Origin: JANRKF01 sp033763575
GTDB taxonomy: Bacteria; Pseudomonadota; Alphaproteobacteria; Rickettsiales; SXRF01
Direction of reading: 5' to 3'
Length of the DNA: 64,000 nucleotides
Assembly (NCBI GenBank): GCA_033763575.1
Contig: JANRKF010000033.1
Coordinates: forward strand, 1-64,000
The position numbers were made by a program, and so were the translations under genes. How positions within the stretch are numbered: position 1 is the first letter of the stretch; each line of letters opens with the position of its first letter. A model generated the notes under the pieces. That model worked only from the letters and a program-made list of their open reading frames with translations, was not told where the DNA came from and made no database searches. This document shows, piece by piece, positions 1 to 9,304 of the stretch.

Positions 1-1
1 C

Positions 2-61
2 GGCACGCGCTGGAACGGGCCGCTCTTCTTCGGCTTACGCACTCAGAGGGGGAAGCAATGA
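2..61 (+). CDS. DUF2924 family protein, C-terminal fragment (cut by window edge)
   Basis: Reading frame 2 is open from the window edge to a TGA at 59-61 and encodes GTRWNGPLFFGLRTQRGKQ. The GTRWNGPLFFGLR string is the characteristic end of DUF2924 proteins, small proteins of unknown function that commonly sit directly upstream of large serine recombinases in Alphaproteobacteria. The stop overlaps the recombinase ATG (ATGA), so the two are translationally coupled. Only about 19 residues are visible, but the motif and the context agree. Confidence 0.75.
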   Translation, partial: GTRWNGPLFFGLRTQRGKQ

Positions 62-1392
62 CAACAATGCATCCTAAACTCACCTGCGCAATTTACACTC
101 GCAAATCCTGCGAAGAAGGGTTGGATCAGGATTATAATTCGCTCGACGCGCAGTATGATGATGGCGCCAGCTATATTCAAAGCCAGCGTCAGCAAGGCTG
201 GGTGTTATCGCCAACGCGCTACGATGATGGCGGCTATTCCGGCGGCAATTTGGATCGGCCAGCACTAAAACGCCTGATTGCAGATATTGAAGCGGGGCTG
301 GTTCACATCGTGGTCGTTTACAAAATTGATCGGCTTTCACGCTCGCTGGCCGACTTCGCCAAGCTGGTCGAAGTATTTGATAAGCACGGCGTTACCTTCG
401 TTTCCGTCACACAACATTTCAACACCACCACGTCCATGGGACGGCTGACGCTCAATATTCTACTTTCTTTCGCTCAGTTTGAGCGCGAAGTTACCGGCGA
501 GCGCATCCGTGATAAAATCGCTGCCTCCAAGAAAAAGGGTATATGGATGGGCGGCGTGCCGCCGATCGGTTACGATGTGCAAGATCGCAAGCTGCTCATC
601 AACAAGCAGGAAGCCACCACCGTTCGCTTTATTTTCGAACGCTACCTGGCGCATGGCTCGCGCGTGCGATTGGTGCAGGAGCTTGACGACCGCTGCTACC
701 GCGCAAAAAGCTGGACAACGGTGGAAGGCAAAAAGCGCACCGGCAAGAAAATCGACAGCCTTCACCTTCACAAAATTCTTACCAACCCCATTTACACCGG
801 CAAAATTCACCACAAAGGCCAGTTTTATGAAGGCGAGCATGAAGCGATTATTCCGCAGGAAATGTGGGATACCGTGCAGGCGCAGCTCAAAGCAAAAGCA
901 CCGCGCACGAAGCAGCTGACCTATAAAACCGATGTGCCGTTCCTGCTGCGAGGAGTGATTTTCGATATGCACGGCGTAGCGATGACACCCAGCTACGCGA
1001 AAAAGCGCGGCAAGCATTACCGCTATTATGTCAGCACCAAGGCAATCCGCCATGGTTATTCCAGCACGGATTTGCGGTCGATTCCCGCCGAGCAAATTGA
1101 GCCGCTGATTATCGGCCACCTGCGGCAATTCTTCACCGCGCCGGAAATCATCCAGCTCACCCACGCGAAGGCAAAGGCGCAGTCACCACATATTACCGTA
1201 AACGAAGTGCGCGAAGGCCTGCAGCAATTCAATGAAATGTGGGATCAGCTTTTTCCGCTGGAGCAAAACCGCATTGTTCGCCTCATCGTGCAGCGCATTC
1301 AGGTCAGCCTGCAGGGCGTCGATATTACCTATCAACCCAACGGCATCATGGAAATTTATGGACAAGTCACCGGGCGGCTTTTATCTGCATAG
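58..1392 (+). CDS. large serine recombinase (resolvase/invertase family)
   Basis: A 444-residue site-specific recombinase. The N-terminal resolvase domain (about residues 8-160) starts CAIYTRKSCEEG, where the Ser of TRKS is the expected nucleophile, and contains the YKIDRLSRSLADF and QFEREVTGERI helices typical of the family. A recombinase domain follows (GVPPIGYDV, about 165-260) and then a zinc-ribbon-like region that here seems to lack obvious paired cysteines. It would cut and rejoin DNA at att-like sites through a phosphoserine link. It overlaps the DUF2924 gene (ATGA) and the next gene (1358), forming a three-gene cassette. No phage structural genes are nearby, so it is probably a stand-alone cassette rather than a prophage integrase. 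Confidence 0.93.
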   Translation: MTTMHPKLTCAIYTRKSCEEGLDQDYNSLDAQYDDGASYIQSQRQQGWVLSPTRYDDGGYSGGNLDRPALKRLIADIEAGLVHIVVVYKIDRLSRSLADFAKLVEVFDKHGVTFVSVTQHFNTTTSMGRLTLNILLSFAQFEREVTGERIRDKIAASKKKGIWMGGVPPIGYDVQDRKLLINKQEATTVRFIFERYLAHGSRVRLVQELDDRCYRAKSWTTVEGKKRTGKKIDSLHLHKILTNPIYTGKIHHKGQFYEGEHEAIIPQEMWDTVQAQLKAKAPRTKQLTYKTDVPFLLRGVIFDMHGVAMTPSYAKKRGKHYRYYVSTKAIRHGYSSTDLRSIPAEQIEPLIIGHLRQFFTAPEIIQLTHAKAKAQSPHITVNEVREGLQQFNEMWDQLFPLEQNRIVRLIVQRIQVSLQGVDITYQPNGIMEIYGQVTGRLLSA

Positions 1393-1825
1393 CGTGCAAG
1401 TGCTGAAGCAGCGCGAAGAGCGCCGCACCAATCATGACGGCACGATCACCGTGCATATTCCAATCAGCTTCAAGCGGCATGGCGGCAGGCGCTATATCCT
1501 TGCACCGGATGCCATCGCCGAGGCCTATACCCCGCCAAAGGAATATGCGCCCATTCTAAAAGCCATCGCCCAGGCCTTTCACTGGAAGGAAATGATCGAC
1601 AACGGCGAGGTCAGCTCCGCCCACGACCTGGCGACAAAAATTAAGGTGAATGAATCCTACATGGCGCGCGTGTTGCGCCTCAGCCTTTTGGCGCCGGATA
1701 TCATCGAGGCACTGGTGGAAGGGCGGCAGCCGAAGCAACTCACGCTGCTCGATCTCTTCAAACCCATCCCACAGGATTGGAACGAGCAGCGCATCAAATT
1801 CGGGTTTGCCACCCCGGCAGAGTGA
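1358..1825 (+). CDS. recombinase-associated accessory protein, possible helix-turn-helix
   Basis: A 155-residue product (MDKSPGGFYLHSVQVLKQ...) whose 5' end overlaps the last 35 bases of the recombinase in another frame. An in-frame GTG at 1394, just after the recombinase stop, is an alternative start. The middle (AHDLATKIKVNESYMARVLRLSLL) looks like a ParB/KorB-type helix-turn-helix, followed by APDIIEALVEGRQPKQLTLLDL. Small proteins of this kind often follow DUF2924/recombinase pairs. A DNA-binding partner of the recombinase is my inference; no function is established. Confidence 0.72.
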   Translation: MDKSPGGFYLHSVQVLKQREERRTNHDGTITVHIPISFKRHGGRRYILAPDAIAEAYTPPKEYAPILKAIAQAFHWKEMIDNGEVSSAHDLATKIKVNESYMARVLRLSLLAPDIIEALVEGRQPKQLTLLDLFKPIPQDWNEQRIKFGFATPAE

Positions 1826-2096
1826 TGCCTGCCGTATCGCGGCGAAAATTCCGAATAGCTTATGACCGCCAGTTTCATTTGCGAAATGGTACGCACGCTG
1901 AACACCTGATTTATAAAGTGAATTATCTTCCGTATCGAATAAGCGAAGTGCAGAGGTTCAGAGAAAACCCGTTCTCTCCGGGCCGGTAGGGCACTGCAGT
2001 AGCGGGCGGCGATACGGCGCGGCCACCAGAAAACCCCGCAGAACCGGGGCACGCGGGCGCCCGGTCTTGCAGAGAGTATAGTTTGTAAATATTTAA

Positions 2097-2188
<92 letters not shown>

Positions 2189-2274
2189 GCAGGAAGGATC
2201 CTGCTACCAGCTATCTCCGTGTAGTTCAATATTTTTCTACATATGACGCGGAAGCTTTGCTACAATGCCGGGGA

Positions 2275-2940
2275 ATGATCAGTATCACCGACAATGCCAT
2301 CGTCCTTTCCGTGCGTAAACACGCCGAAACCAGCGCGCTGGTCGAAATACTCACCGAACAGAACGGCGTCTATAAGGGGATCGTGCGCGGGGCGTTTTCC
2401 AAAAACAACCGGGGGGTTTACCAGCCGGGCAATGTCATCGCCGCCCATTGGAGCGCGCGCATCGCCGAGCATATGGGCGCCATCCGCGCCGAGCTGCACA
2501 CGCCCTACGCCGCGCTCATCATGCCGCATGCACGGGCGCTGGCCCTGCTCTCTTCGGCGTGCTCGCTGCTGGCGGCGGCGCTGCCGGAGCGCCATACCTA
2601 TCCGAAGCTCTACACGGCGATGCACCAGCTACTCGCCCATCTCGCCCACGCGCCGGAATCATGCCTTGAGGAATATATCCGTTTTGAATTGCTGCTGCTT
2701 GCCCAGGCCGGTTTCGGGCTGGACCTGAGCCGTTGTGCGGCGACCGGCAGCAGCGAGAACCTCGCCTATATCTCCCCCAAGTCGGGCCGGGCGGTCAGCC
2801 GCGATGCGGGTGAGCCTTATAAGGACAGGCTCTTTGAATTCCCCCCGGACCTCTCCGCCACCGGCTATTTCATCGAGCACTGGCTGTTCGAGGCGCTCCA
2901 CCGCAAAGTCCCGGCGGCACGCAAACGGCTGGATGCATAA
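2275..2940 (+). CDS. recO: DNA repair protein RecO
   Basis: A 221-residue RecO, the RecFOR mediator that helps load RecA on SSB-coated single strands and anneals complementary strands. The N-terminal OB-fold starts MISITDNAIVLSVRKHAETSALVEILTEQ and continues into KGIVRGAFSKNNRG; the helical C-terminal part carries LEEYIRFELLLLAQAGFGLDLSRCAATG and YISPKSGRAVS, both typical of alphaproteobacterial RecO. The open frame extends upstream to 2161 through the tRNA-Ser gene, so the ATG at 2275, preceded by GCCGGGGA, is the right start. A palindromic repeat begins just after the stop. Confidence 0.95.
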   Translation: MISITDNAIVLSVRKHAETSALVEILTEQNGVYKGIVRGAFSKNNRGVYQPGNVIAAHWSARIAEHMGAIRAELHTPYAALIMPHARALALLSSACSLLAAALPERHTYPKLYTAMHQLLAHLAHAPESCLEEYIRFELLLLAQAGFGLDLSRCAATGSSENLAYISPKSGRAVSRDAGEPYKDRLFEFPPDLSATGYFIEHWLFEALHRKVPAARKRLDA

Positions 2941-2945
2941 AACGC

Positions 2946-3015
2946 TGTGTCACGGAAGGGGCAAGCCTGTAAATATTTTTAAAAAATTTTGCATTACCCC
3001 CCTTCCATGACACAT
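2946..3015. repeat. inverted pair of the TGTGTCACGGAAGGGG motif
   Basis: Right arm at 2997-3015 is the reverse complement, with one mismatch, of TGTGTCACGGAAGGGG at 2946-2961. Together they could form a stem of about 16 bp around an A/T-rich loop containing tatttttaaaaaatttt. The same motif recurs at 23601 and 53585. It fills the gap between recO and parC. Confidence 0.8.
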
Positions 3016-3094
3016 CCATACCGGGGTAGATTGTTGGTGAGGGCTGGAAAACAGCCATTTACAAAGCATCTGACAGGAGTTATAACCACGCCCC

Positions 3095-5323
3095 ATGGCA
3101 AAGAAACCGACTGCAAATAAATCCGGCGAGATCCAGCAGGTCCCCTTCCGGGTGACGCTGGAGGAGAAATATTTCGCCTATGCATTATCGACGATCACGG
3201 CGCGGTCGCTGCCCGACGTGCGCGATGGGCTGAAGCCCGTTCACCGCCGCCTGCTCTATGCGATGCTGCAGCTCCGGCTCGATCCGAAGTCGGGCTATAA
3301 GAAATGCGCCCGCGTGGTTGGTGACGTGATGGGTAAATACCATCCGCATGGCGATTCCTCCATTTACGAAGCGATGGTGCGGCTCGCGCAAAGCTTCTCC
3401 GTGCGCTATCCGCTGGTGGATGGGCAGGGGAATTTCGGCTCGGTCGATGGCGATAATGCGGCGGCGATGCGTTACACCGAGGCCCGCCTCACCGATATCG
3501 CGATGTCGCTCATGGAAGCGATCGACGAAGACACGGTGGATTTCCGCCCGACCTATGACGGGTTGGAAGAAGAACCGCTGGTCATGCCTGCGGCCTTCCC
3601 GAACCTGCTCGCCAATGGCTCGGAAGGCATTGCAGTCGGCATGGCCACGTCCATTCCGCCGCATAATGTCGGCGAGCTGTGCGATGCGTTGTCCTACCTC
3701 ATTTCCTATCCGGATTGCACGGTGGCGCGGCTTATGAAATTTATCAGCGGGCCGGATTTCCCGACCGGCGCCATCATCGCCGAATCGCCGGAAAATATCC
3801 TGAACGCCTATGAAACCGGGCGTGGCGCCATCCGCGTGCGGGCCAAGTGGGAGAAGGAAGAACTCTCGCACGGCATGTACCAGATCATCGTCACCGAGAT
3901 TCCGTATCAGGTGCAAAAAGGCAAGCTCATCGAGAAAATCGCCGAGCTGTTCAAGAATAAAAAACTACCGCTGCTCGGCAATATCCGTGATGAATCGGCG
4001 GAGGAAATCCGCATCATCCTTGAGCCGAAATCGCGCACTGTCGATCCTGAGATGCTGATGGAATCGATGTTCAAGGTCACCGATCTGGAGTCGCGTTTCA
4101 ACATGAACCTGAACGTGCTGGATAAGCATGGCGCGCCGCGTGTGATGAGCTTGAAAGAAGTGCTGTTCGCGTTCCTTGAGCACCGGCTGGATGTGCTCAT
4201 TCGCCGTACCAACTGGCGGCTGGAGAAAATCGCGCACCGGCTGGAAATTCTGGGCGGGCTGCTGATTGCCTACCTCAATCTCGATGAGGTCATCCGCATC
4301 ATCCGTACCGAGGATGAGCCGAAGCCGGTGATGATAAAAAAATGGAAGCTTTCGGATATTCAGGCGGAAGCGATTCTGAACACCCGCCTGCGGTCTTTGC
4401 GCAAGCTGGAAGAAATGCAGATCAAGGGCGAGCATGATGCGCTTCTGAAAGAGCAGAAAGAACTGACCTCGCTCCTCAAATCCGAAGAAAAAATGTGGCT
4501 GAAAATCGAGGGCGAGATCAAAGACATCAAAACCCGTTTCGGCGGGAAGACCGCGCTCGGCAAGCGCCGTACGCAATTCGCCGATGCGCCGTCCGGCGTC
4601 GTGATCGACATCGAGGCCTTCGTCGAAAAAGAACCGATCACCATCCTGCTTTCCAAAATGGGCTGGGTGCGTGCGGTGAAGGGCCATCAGGTCGATGCGG
4701 TGGATGCAAAATATAAAGAGGGCGACGAAGAGCGCTTCCAGCTTACCGGCTACACCACCGACAAGCTGCTGCTGTTTACCACCGACGGGCGTTTCTACAC
4801 ACTCGGCTGCGACAAGCTCCCGCGTGGCAAAGGCGCGGGCGAGCCGGTGCGGCTGATGATCGATATGGATAACGAGGTCGATGTCGCGGCCTGCCGCATC
4901 TATAACGAGGGCGAACAATTCCTGATCGCGGCCAGCAACGGCAAGGGCTTCATTGTCGATTCTGCCGATGTCGTCGCCAGCACCAAGAACGGCAAGCAGA
5001 TACTCAATCCGGTGGCGGGCGCGAAGGCGGAGTTCTGCATTCCGGTGGAAGGCGACCATGTCGCGATCATCGGCGAGAACCGCAAGCTGCTCATCTTCCC
5101 GATCACGCAGATCCCGCCGATGAAAAAAGGCCAGGGCGTCGCGCTGCAGAAATACAAGGAAGGCGGCACCTCCGACATCAAGACCTTCACGCTGAAAGAG
5201 GGCCTCTCATGGCAGCTCGGTGGCCGCGTGCGGCTGGAGATGGATTTGAAGGCATGGCAGGGCAACCGCGCCGATGCCGGTCGCCTGCCGCCCACCGGCT
5301 TCCCGCGTGAGAATAAATTTTAG
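3095..5323 (+). CDS. parC: DNA topoisomerase IV subunit A (ParC)
   Basis: A 742-residue type IIA topoisomerase breakage-reunion subunit that decatenates daughter chromosomes with ParE. Visible: AYALSTITARSLPDVRDGLKPVHRR near residue 30, the quinolone-determining segment HPHGDSSIYEAMV (about 84-95) with the drug-sensitive Ser and Glu in place, and the catalytic Tyr127 in AMRYTEARL. The C-terminal domain has degenerate blades and no canonical GyrA box (PRGKGAGEPVR instead), which favours ParC over GyrA. The start is set by CAGGAG about 15 bases upstream. The last bases overlap the stop of clpB, which converges from the other strand. Confidence 0.95.
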   Translation: MAKKPTANKSGEIQQVPFRVTLEEKYFAYALSTITARSLPDVRDGLKPVHRRLLYAMLQLRLDPKSGYKKCARVVGDVMGKYHPHGDSSIYEAMVRLAQSFSVRYPLVDGQGNFGSVDGDNAAAMRYTEARLTDIAMSLMEAIDEDTVDFRPTYDGLEEEPLVMPAAFPNLLANGSEGIAVGMATSIPPHNVGELCDALSYLISYPDCTVARLMKFISGPDFPTGAIIAESPENILNAYETGRGAIRVRAKWEKEELSHGMYQIIVTEIPYQVQKGKLIEKIAELFKNKKLPLLGNIRDESAEEIRIILEPKSRTVDPEMLMESMFKVTDLESRFNMNLNVLDKHGAPRVMSLKEVLFAFLEHRLDVLIRRTNWRLEKIAHRLEILGGLLIAYLNLDEVIRIIRTEDEPKPVMIKKWKLSDIQAEAILNTRLRSLRKLEEMQIKGEHDALLKEQKELTSLLKSEEKMWLKIEGEIKDIKTRFGGKTALGKRRTQFADAPSGVVIDIEAFVEKEPITILLSKMGWVRAVKGHQVDAVDAKYKEGDEERFQLTGYTTDKLLLFTTDGRFYTLGCDKLPRGKGAGEPVRLMIDMDNEVDVAACRIYNEGEQFLIAASNGKGFIVDSADVVASTKNGKQILNPVAGAKAEFCIPVEGDHVAIIGENRKLLIFPITQIPPMKKGQGVALQKYKEGGTSDIKTFTLKEGLSWQLGGRVRLEMDLKAWQGNRADAGRLPPTGFPRENKF

Positions 5324-7869
5324 ATTCTCAGGCCGCCATCCCAGCCGGTTACGTTTACTTCCTGCCCATCACCGATCTCACCGGCAAGGATTTTTTCGGC
5401 AAGCTTGTCCTGCAGGTTTTTCTGGATGATGCGCTTGAGCGGGCGGGCGCCATAGGCCGGGTCATACCCGGCATTGCCCAGCCAGTCGCGAGCTTTATCG
5501 TCCAGCGTGAGCGTGATGTGCCGCTCGGCCAGCCGCGCTTTGAGCCGTGCGAGCTGAATATCGACGATGCTCGCCATATCCTCGCGCTGCAGGCGGTTGA
5601 ACAGCACAATTTCGTCCAGCCGGTTTAAAAATTCCGGACGGAAGGAGACACGCACCACCTCCATCACCTGGTCGCGCAGTTTTTTGGGAATCTTCGCATC
5701 TTTATTCTCCGCGATGAATTCCGAACCAAGGTTAGAAGTAAGTACGATGATAGTGTTTTTAAAATCCACCGTGCGGCCCTGCCCGTCAGTGAGCCGCCCG
5801 TCATCGAGCACCTGCAGCAGAATGTTGAACACGTCCGGGTGGGCTTTTTCCACCTCGTCGAACAAAATCACCTGATAGGGCCTTCTGCGCACCGCTTCGG
5901 TAATGACGCCACCTTCCTCATAGCCAACATACCCCGGGGGGGCACCGACCAGGCGCGATACGGCGTGTTTTTCCATGAACTCGCTCATATCCACGCGCAG
6001 CAGGGCGGATTCATCATCGAAAATAAATTCGGCGAGCGCCTTGCATAGCTCCGTTTTCCCCACGCCGGTCGGACCAAGGAACAGGAAGGAGCCGATGGGC
6101 CGCCCCGGATCACCCAGCCCTGCCCGCGCCCGGCGCACCGCGTTCGATACGGCCACCAGCGCTTCTTCCTGCCCAACCACGCGGCCACGCAGCGCTTCTT
6201 CCATGGCAAGCAGCCTGGCACGTTCGCCTTCCAGCATTTTTTCAACCGGAACCCCGGTCCAGCGCGACACGATGGAGGCGATGTCTTCAGCCGTCACCGC
6301 TTCTTTGAGCGTGGCGCTGTCGCCTTCTTTTTCGGCTTCGGCCAGTTTTTTCTGCAAGCCGGGCAGCAGGCTGTACATGATTTCGCCCGCCCGCGTGAGG
6401 TCGCCGCGCCGCTGCGCCACATCGCGCTCCTGCGTCAGTTCGTCGATCTGCTCTTTGAGTTTCTGCGCCGATTGCAGCTGCGATTTTTCCGCCTGCCAGC
6501 GGCCCGTCATGTCGGCGCTTTCTTTTTCCCAGACATCCAGGTCGGCTTCCAGTTTTTTCAGGCGTTCTTTCGAGGCAGCGTCCGGCTCTTTTTTCAGCGC
6601 CTCCCGTTCGATTTTTGCCTGGATAATTTTGCGGTCCAGCTCGTCAAGTTCCTCCGGTTTGGAATCCACCTCCATCCGCAGGCGGGCGCTGGCTTCATCC
6701 ACCAAGTCAATCGCCTTATCCGGCAGGAAACGGTCGGTGATATAGCGGCTGGAGAGCGTCGCCGCCGCAACAATCGCCGCATCGGTGATGCGGATACCGT
6801 GATGCAGTTCGTATTTTTCCTTGAGGCCGCGCAGGATGGAGATGGTATCTTCCACCGTCGGCTCCTCGATGAACACGGCCTGAAACCGGCGGGCGAGTGC
6901 GGCGTCTTTTTCGATATATTTGCGATATTCGTCGAGCGTGGTCGCGCCGATGCAATGCAGGTCGCCACGCGCCAATGCGGGTTTCAATAAGTTGGAGGCG
7001 TCCATCGCCCCATCGGTTTTCCCGGCGCCCACCAGCGTGTGCAGTTCGTCAATAAACAGCACCACCTCTCCCTCCGCCGCGTGGATTTCATTCAGCACGG
7101 CTTTTAAGCGTTCCTCAAATTCCCCGCGATATTTTGCGCCAGCCACCAGCGCACCCAGATCAAGCGAAAGCAGGCGTTTGTCGCGCAATGTTTCCGGTAC
7201 GTCGCCTGCAACAATCCGGCGGGCCAGCCCCTCGGCGATCGCGGTTTTGCCCACGCCCGGCTCGCCGATCAGCACCGGGTTGTTTTTGGTGCGGCGGGAA
7301 AGCACCTGCATGGCGCGGCGGATTTCCTCATCCCGCCCGATCACAGGGTCTAGCTTGCCTTCACGCGCCAGCGCCGTGAAATCGCGGGTATATTTGGAGA
7401 GCGCCTCAAACTGATCCTCCGCCCCGGCGGAATGCGCCACGCGGCCTTTGCGCATCTCGTTAATCGCGTTATTCAGTTGCTGCGGCGAAACTCCCGCCGG
7501 TTCCAAGAGCTTGGTGTTCATGGCGATGGCTTGAAGAATCCGTTCCAGCGTCACATAGCTGTCGCCCGCTTTTTCCGCAAGTTTTTCCGCCGCGTCCAGC
7601 AATTTGGCGATTTCGCCGGTTAAATAAAGCTGTCCGCTGCCGCCCTCCACCTTGGGAATGGATTCAAGCGCGGTTTCGGTGCGGGCTTTTGCCTGCTCCA
7701 CATCGCCACCCACAGCGCGGATAAGGCGGGCGGCGAGCTGCTCTTTCTCATGCAGCAACGCATGCAATATATGCTCCGGCTTGAATTGCTGGTGGGAGCG
7801 CTTCAGCGCCTCACCCTGGGCGCTTTGCAGCACTGCTTGCGATTTTTCGGTATATTTTTCCAGATTCAT
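5320..7869 (-). CDS. clpB: ATP-dependent disaggregase ClpB
   Basis: An 849-residue Hsp100 chaperone that threads aggregated proteins through its hexamer together with DnaK. Order of domains: N-terminal Clp repeat (MNLEKYTEKSQAVLQSAQ...), AAA1 with Walker A GEPGVGKTA near residue 200, the coiled-coil middle domain (ELDELDRKIIQAKIEREALKK onward), AAA2 with GPTGVGKTE near 600, and the C-terminal D2 region (YGARPLKRIIQ). Lacking a ClpP-binding IGF/L loop and having the long middle domain fits ClpB and not ClpA/C. AAGGAATCTAAC before ATG 7869 fixes the start; an upstream in-frame ATG at 7890 has no ribosome site. Confidence 0.97.
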   Translation of the reverse strand: MNLEKYTEKSQAVLQSAQGEALKRSHQQFKPEHILHALLHEKEQLAARLIRAVGGDVEQAKARTETALESIPKVEGGSGQLYLTGEIAKLLDAAEKLAEKAGDSYVTLERILQAIAMNTKLLEPAGVSPQQLNNAINEMRKGRVAHSAGAEDQFEALSKYTRDFTALAREGKLDPVIGRDEEIRRAMQVLSRRTKNNPVLIGEPGVGKTAIAEGLARRIVAGDVPETLRDKRLLSLDLGALVAGAKYRGEFEERLKAVLNEIHAAEGEVVLFIDELHTLVGAGKTDGAMDASNLLKPALARGDLHCIGATTLDEYRKYIEKDAALARRFQAVFIEEPTVEDTISILRGLKEKYELHHGIRITDAAIVAAATLSSRYITDRFLPDKAIDLVDEASARLRMEVDSKPEELDELDRKIIQAKIEREALKKEPDAASKERLKKLEADLDVWEKESADMTGRWQAEKSQLQSAQKLKEQIDELTQERDVAQRRGDLTRAGEIMYSLLPGLQKKLAEAEKEGDSATLKEAVTAEDIASIVSRWTGVPVEKMLEGERARLLAMEEALRGRVVGQEEALVAVSNAVRRARAGLGDPGRPIGSFLFLGPTGVGKTELCKALAEFIFDDESALLRVDMSEFMEKHAVSRLVGAPPGYVGYEEGGVITEAVRRRPYQVILFDEVEKAHPDVFNILLQVLDDGRLTDGQGRTVDFKNTIIVLTSNLGSEFIAENKDAKIPKKLRDQVMEVVRVSFRPEFLNRLDEIVLFNRLQREDMASIVDIQLARLKARLAERHITLTLDDKARDWLGNAGYDPAYGARPLKRIIQKNLQDKLAEKILAGEIGDGQEVNVTGWDGGLRI

Positions 7870-7897
7870 GTTAGATTCCTTATGAAACAAAAGACAT

Positions 7898-8686
7898 GTG
7901 TCATATATGGTGCGCCCAATTCACTTCATCAAGCTGCTGCTTATTTTTTTATTGGCGTCGCACCCTGTACAGGCCGATGAGCCTTTGATTCCCATCGATT
8001 TCAGCGGACATTACGATTTTGCCTTTTCAGGCGTTCCACTGGGAAAACTCGACCTCCGCTTCACCCAATCGGCCACGAAATACACCGCCACCGCCGATGT
8101 AAAAACGGTGGGCCTTGCCCGCGTATTCGTGCAGCATGAGAGCCACACCATCTCCAAAGGCTGGGGCAGCGATTTTCATTACCCGCAGGTGGACTATGAA
8201 AGCCGTTATTCCACACGCGGCAAACCCAAAAGCGCGAAAATCAGTAAAAAAGACGGCGTGATTTTTGCCGATGTCGTGAACCCGCCGGATAACCGCGCCA
8301 TCCGCCCCGCCGTGCCGCTTGAGCAGAAATCCGCCGCCTTCGATCCGCTGGCCGTCGGCCTTGCCATCCGCAGCGAATTCGCCCGCGCGCAAAAAGACGG
8401 GCGCACCGATTTCACGCTCGATTATTATGATGGGCGCAGGCTCACCCGCGTCTATTTTACAGTCGGCAAAGAACGCGTGATCCGTATCAAGGGACAGAAA
8501 TACCCGGTCTTTACGCTCACCGCGAGGCGCGAGCTGCTCGCCGGACATACCGACAAGGAACGCGCCCGCATCGACCCGCATGAACCCAGCGCAACCCTCT
8601 ATTTTTCGCGTGACGCCAAATTCATGCCTATTTACCTGGAAGTGCCGGTGCTTTTCGGCATCGCCAGCGCTACACTGCGGATGTAG
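7898..8686 (+). CDS. DUF3108 domain periplasmic protein
   Basis: A 262-residue exported protein. An N-terminal signal peptide (IHFIKLLLIFLLASHPVQA, cleavage after AQA-like VQA) precedes a beta-rich body starting DFSGHYDFAFSGVPLGKLDLRF, the hallmark of DUF3108, and ending LGIA-like VLFGIASATLRM. The family function is unknown; members resemble outer-membrane-associated beta proteins. A second ATG at 7907 is possible and would leave a tighter signal peptide. It is divergent from clpB with about 28 bases between starts. Confidence 0.8.
   Translation: MSYMVRPIHFIKLLLIFLLASHPVQADEPLIPIDFSGHYDFAFSGVPLGKLDLRFTQSATKYTATADVKTVGLARVFVQHESHTISKGWGSDFHYPQVDYESRYSTRGKPKSAKISKKDGVIFADVVNPPDNRAIRPAVPLEQKSAAFDPLAVGLAIRSEFARAQKDGRTDFTLDYYDGRRLTRVYFTVGKERVIRIKGQKYPVFTLTARRELLAGHTDKERARIDPHEPSATLYFSRDAKFMPIYLEVPVLFGIASATLRM
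7905..7933 (-). promoter_or_regulatory. possible heat-shock (sigma-32-like) promoter of clpB
   Basis: On the minus strand CTTG (plus 7930-7933) is followed after 19 bases by CCATATA, close to the alphaproteobacterial heat-shock pattern CTTG-17/18-CYTATNT, and ends about 30 bases before the clpB ATG. It lies inside the start of the divergent gene. Spacing is one base long, so this is tentative. Confidence 0.3.
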
Positions 8687-8808
8687 CTCGGTTTTTTACT
8701 AGACTTCCTGTGTAGCTCTACTTGTAATAATCACCGTAACATCACTGTAACATTCGATTTCCGGAAGATGTCACACCGCAGCCTGAATGATTATGCTATG
8801 CTGTGACC

Positions 8809-9177
8809 ATGGACAAAACTCTTCAGAATCCGGCGGACCCTGTGGGTGAGGCGTTCAACTTCGTAGGCGAGGTTGTCGTCAATGGTGTGAGCCTGCCGCT
8901 GCACCTGATCGAACAGCTGCGCATGGCGGGAGTGAGCGCCGTAAACTGGCTCTCAGCCAGCGAATTGCAGGATGCGGTGCAGGCCGCCAAATTCGACACG
9001 CGGCTGGTGGATGATCCGCACGGCACCAGCCTGCGCGATAAGATGACCCTCACCCATGCCGAGCAGGCAAGCCGCAGGCCGAAGCGCCGCAAAGCGCAAA
9101 CCTACGAAGAGCTGATCAAAGAAGAGCGCGAAGGAAAAGCGCACGAAATGGAAGACGATCATTTACACTTCTTCTGA
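8809..9177 (+). CDS. small hypothetical protein
   Basis: A 122-residue protein I do not recognise. The first half is amphipathic and hydrophobic in patches (VGEAFNFVGEVVVNGVSLPLHLIEQLRMAGVSAVNWL), the second half is basic and charged (RRPKRRKAQTYEELIKEEREGK) and ends EDDHLHFF. A GTG six bases upstream (8803) is an alternative start; no good ribosome site precedes either. It stands alone between DUF3108 and a regulated small-gene cluster. Codon use looks like that of neighbours, so it is probably real. Confidence 0.55.
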   Translation: MDKTLQNPADPVGEAFNFVGEVVVNGVSLPLHLIEQLRMAGVSAVNWLSASELQDAVQAAKFDTRLVDDPHGTSLRDKMTLTHAEQASRRPKRRKAQTYEELIKEEREGKAHEMEDDHLHFF

Positions 9178-9210
9178 TGTCCCCACATCATTTCACGATG
9201 TAATTTCCCC

Positions 9211-9239
9211 TTGCATAAACTGGATATATCCAGTATATT
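9211..9239 (+). promoter_or_regulatory. promoter with a perfect 16-bp palindrome in the spacer
   Basis: TTGCAT at 9211-9216 and TATATT at 9234-9239 are separated by exactly 17 bases. The spacer holds the perfect palindrome ACTGGATATATCCAGT (9219-9234), which runs into the -10 element. This is the layout of a repressor-controlled promoter. It drives the three small genes from 9305. Confidence 0.6.
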
Positions 9240-9304
9240 GGCGACTCCTTTCGTGGGAAATAAGAATAATATTATAAATAATATAGAAACTTAGGGGAAT
9301 AGTC

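Noticed and set aside
3965..5059. Long antisense reading frames opposite parC, addB, the chemoreceptor and other genes
   Set aside because: They are shadows of GC-rich codons in confidently identified genes and encode Arg/His-rich low-complexity products with no domains or ribosome sites.
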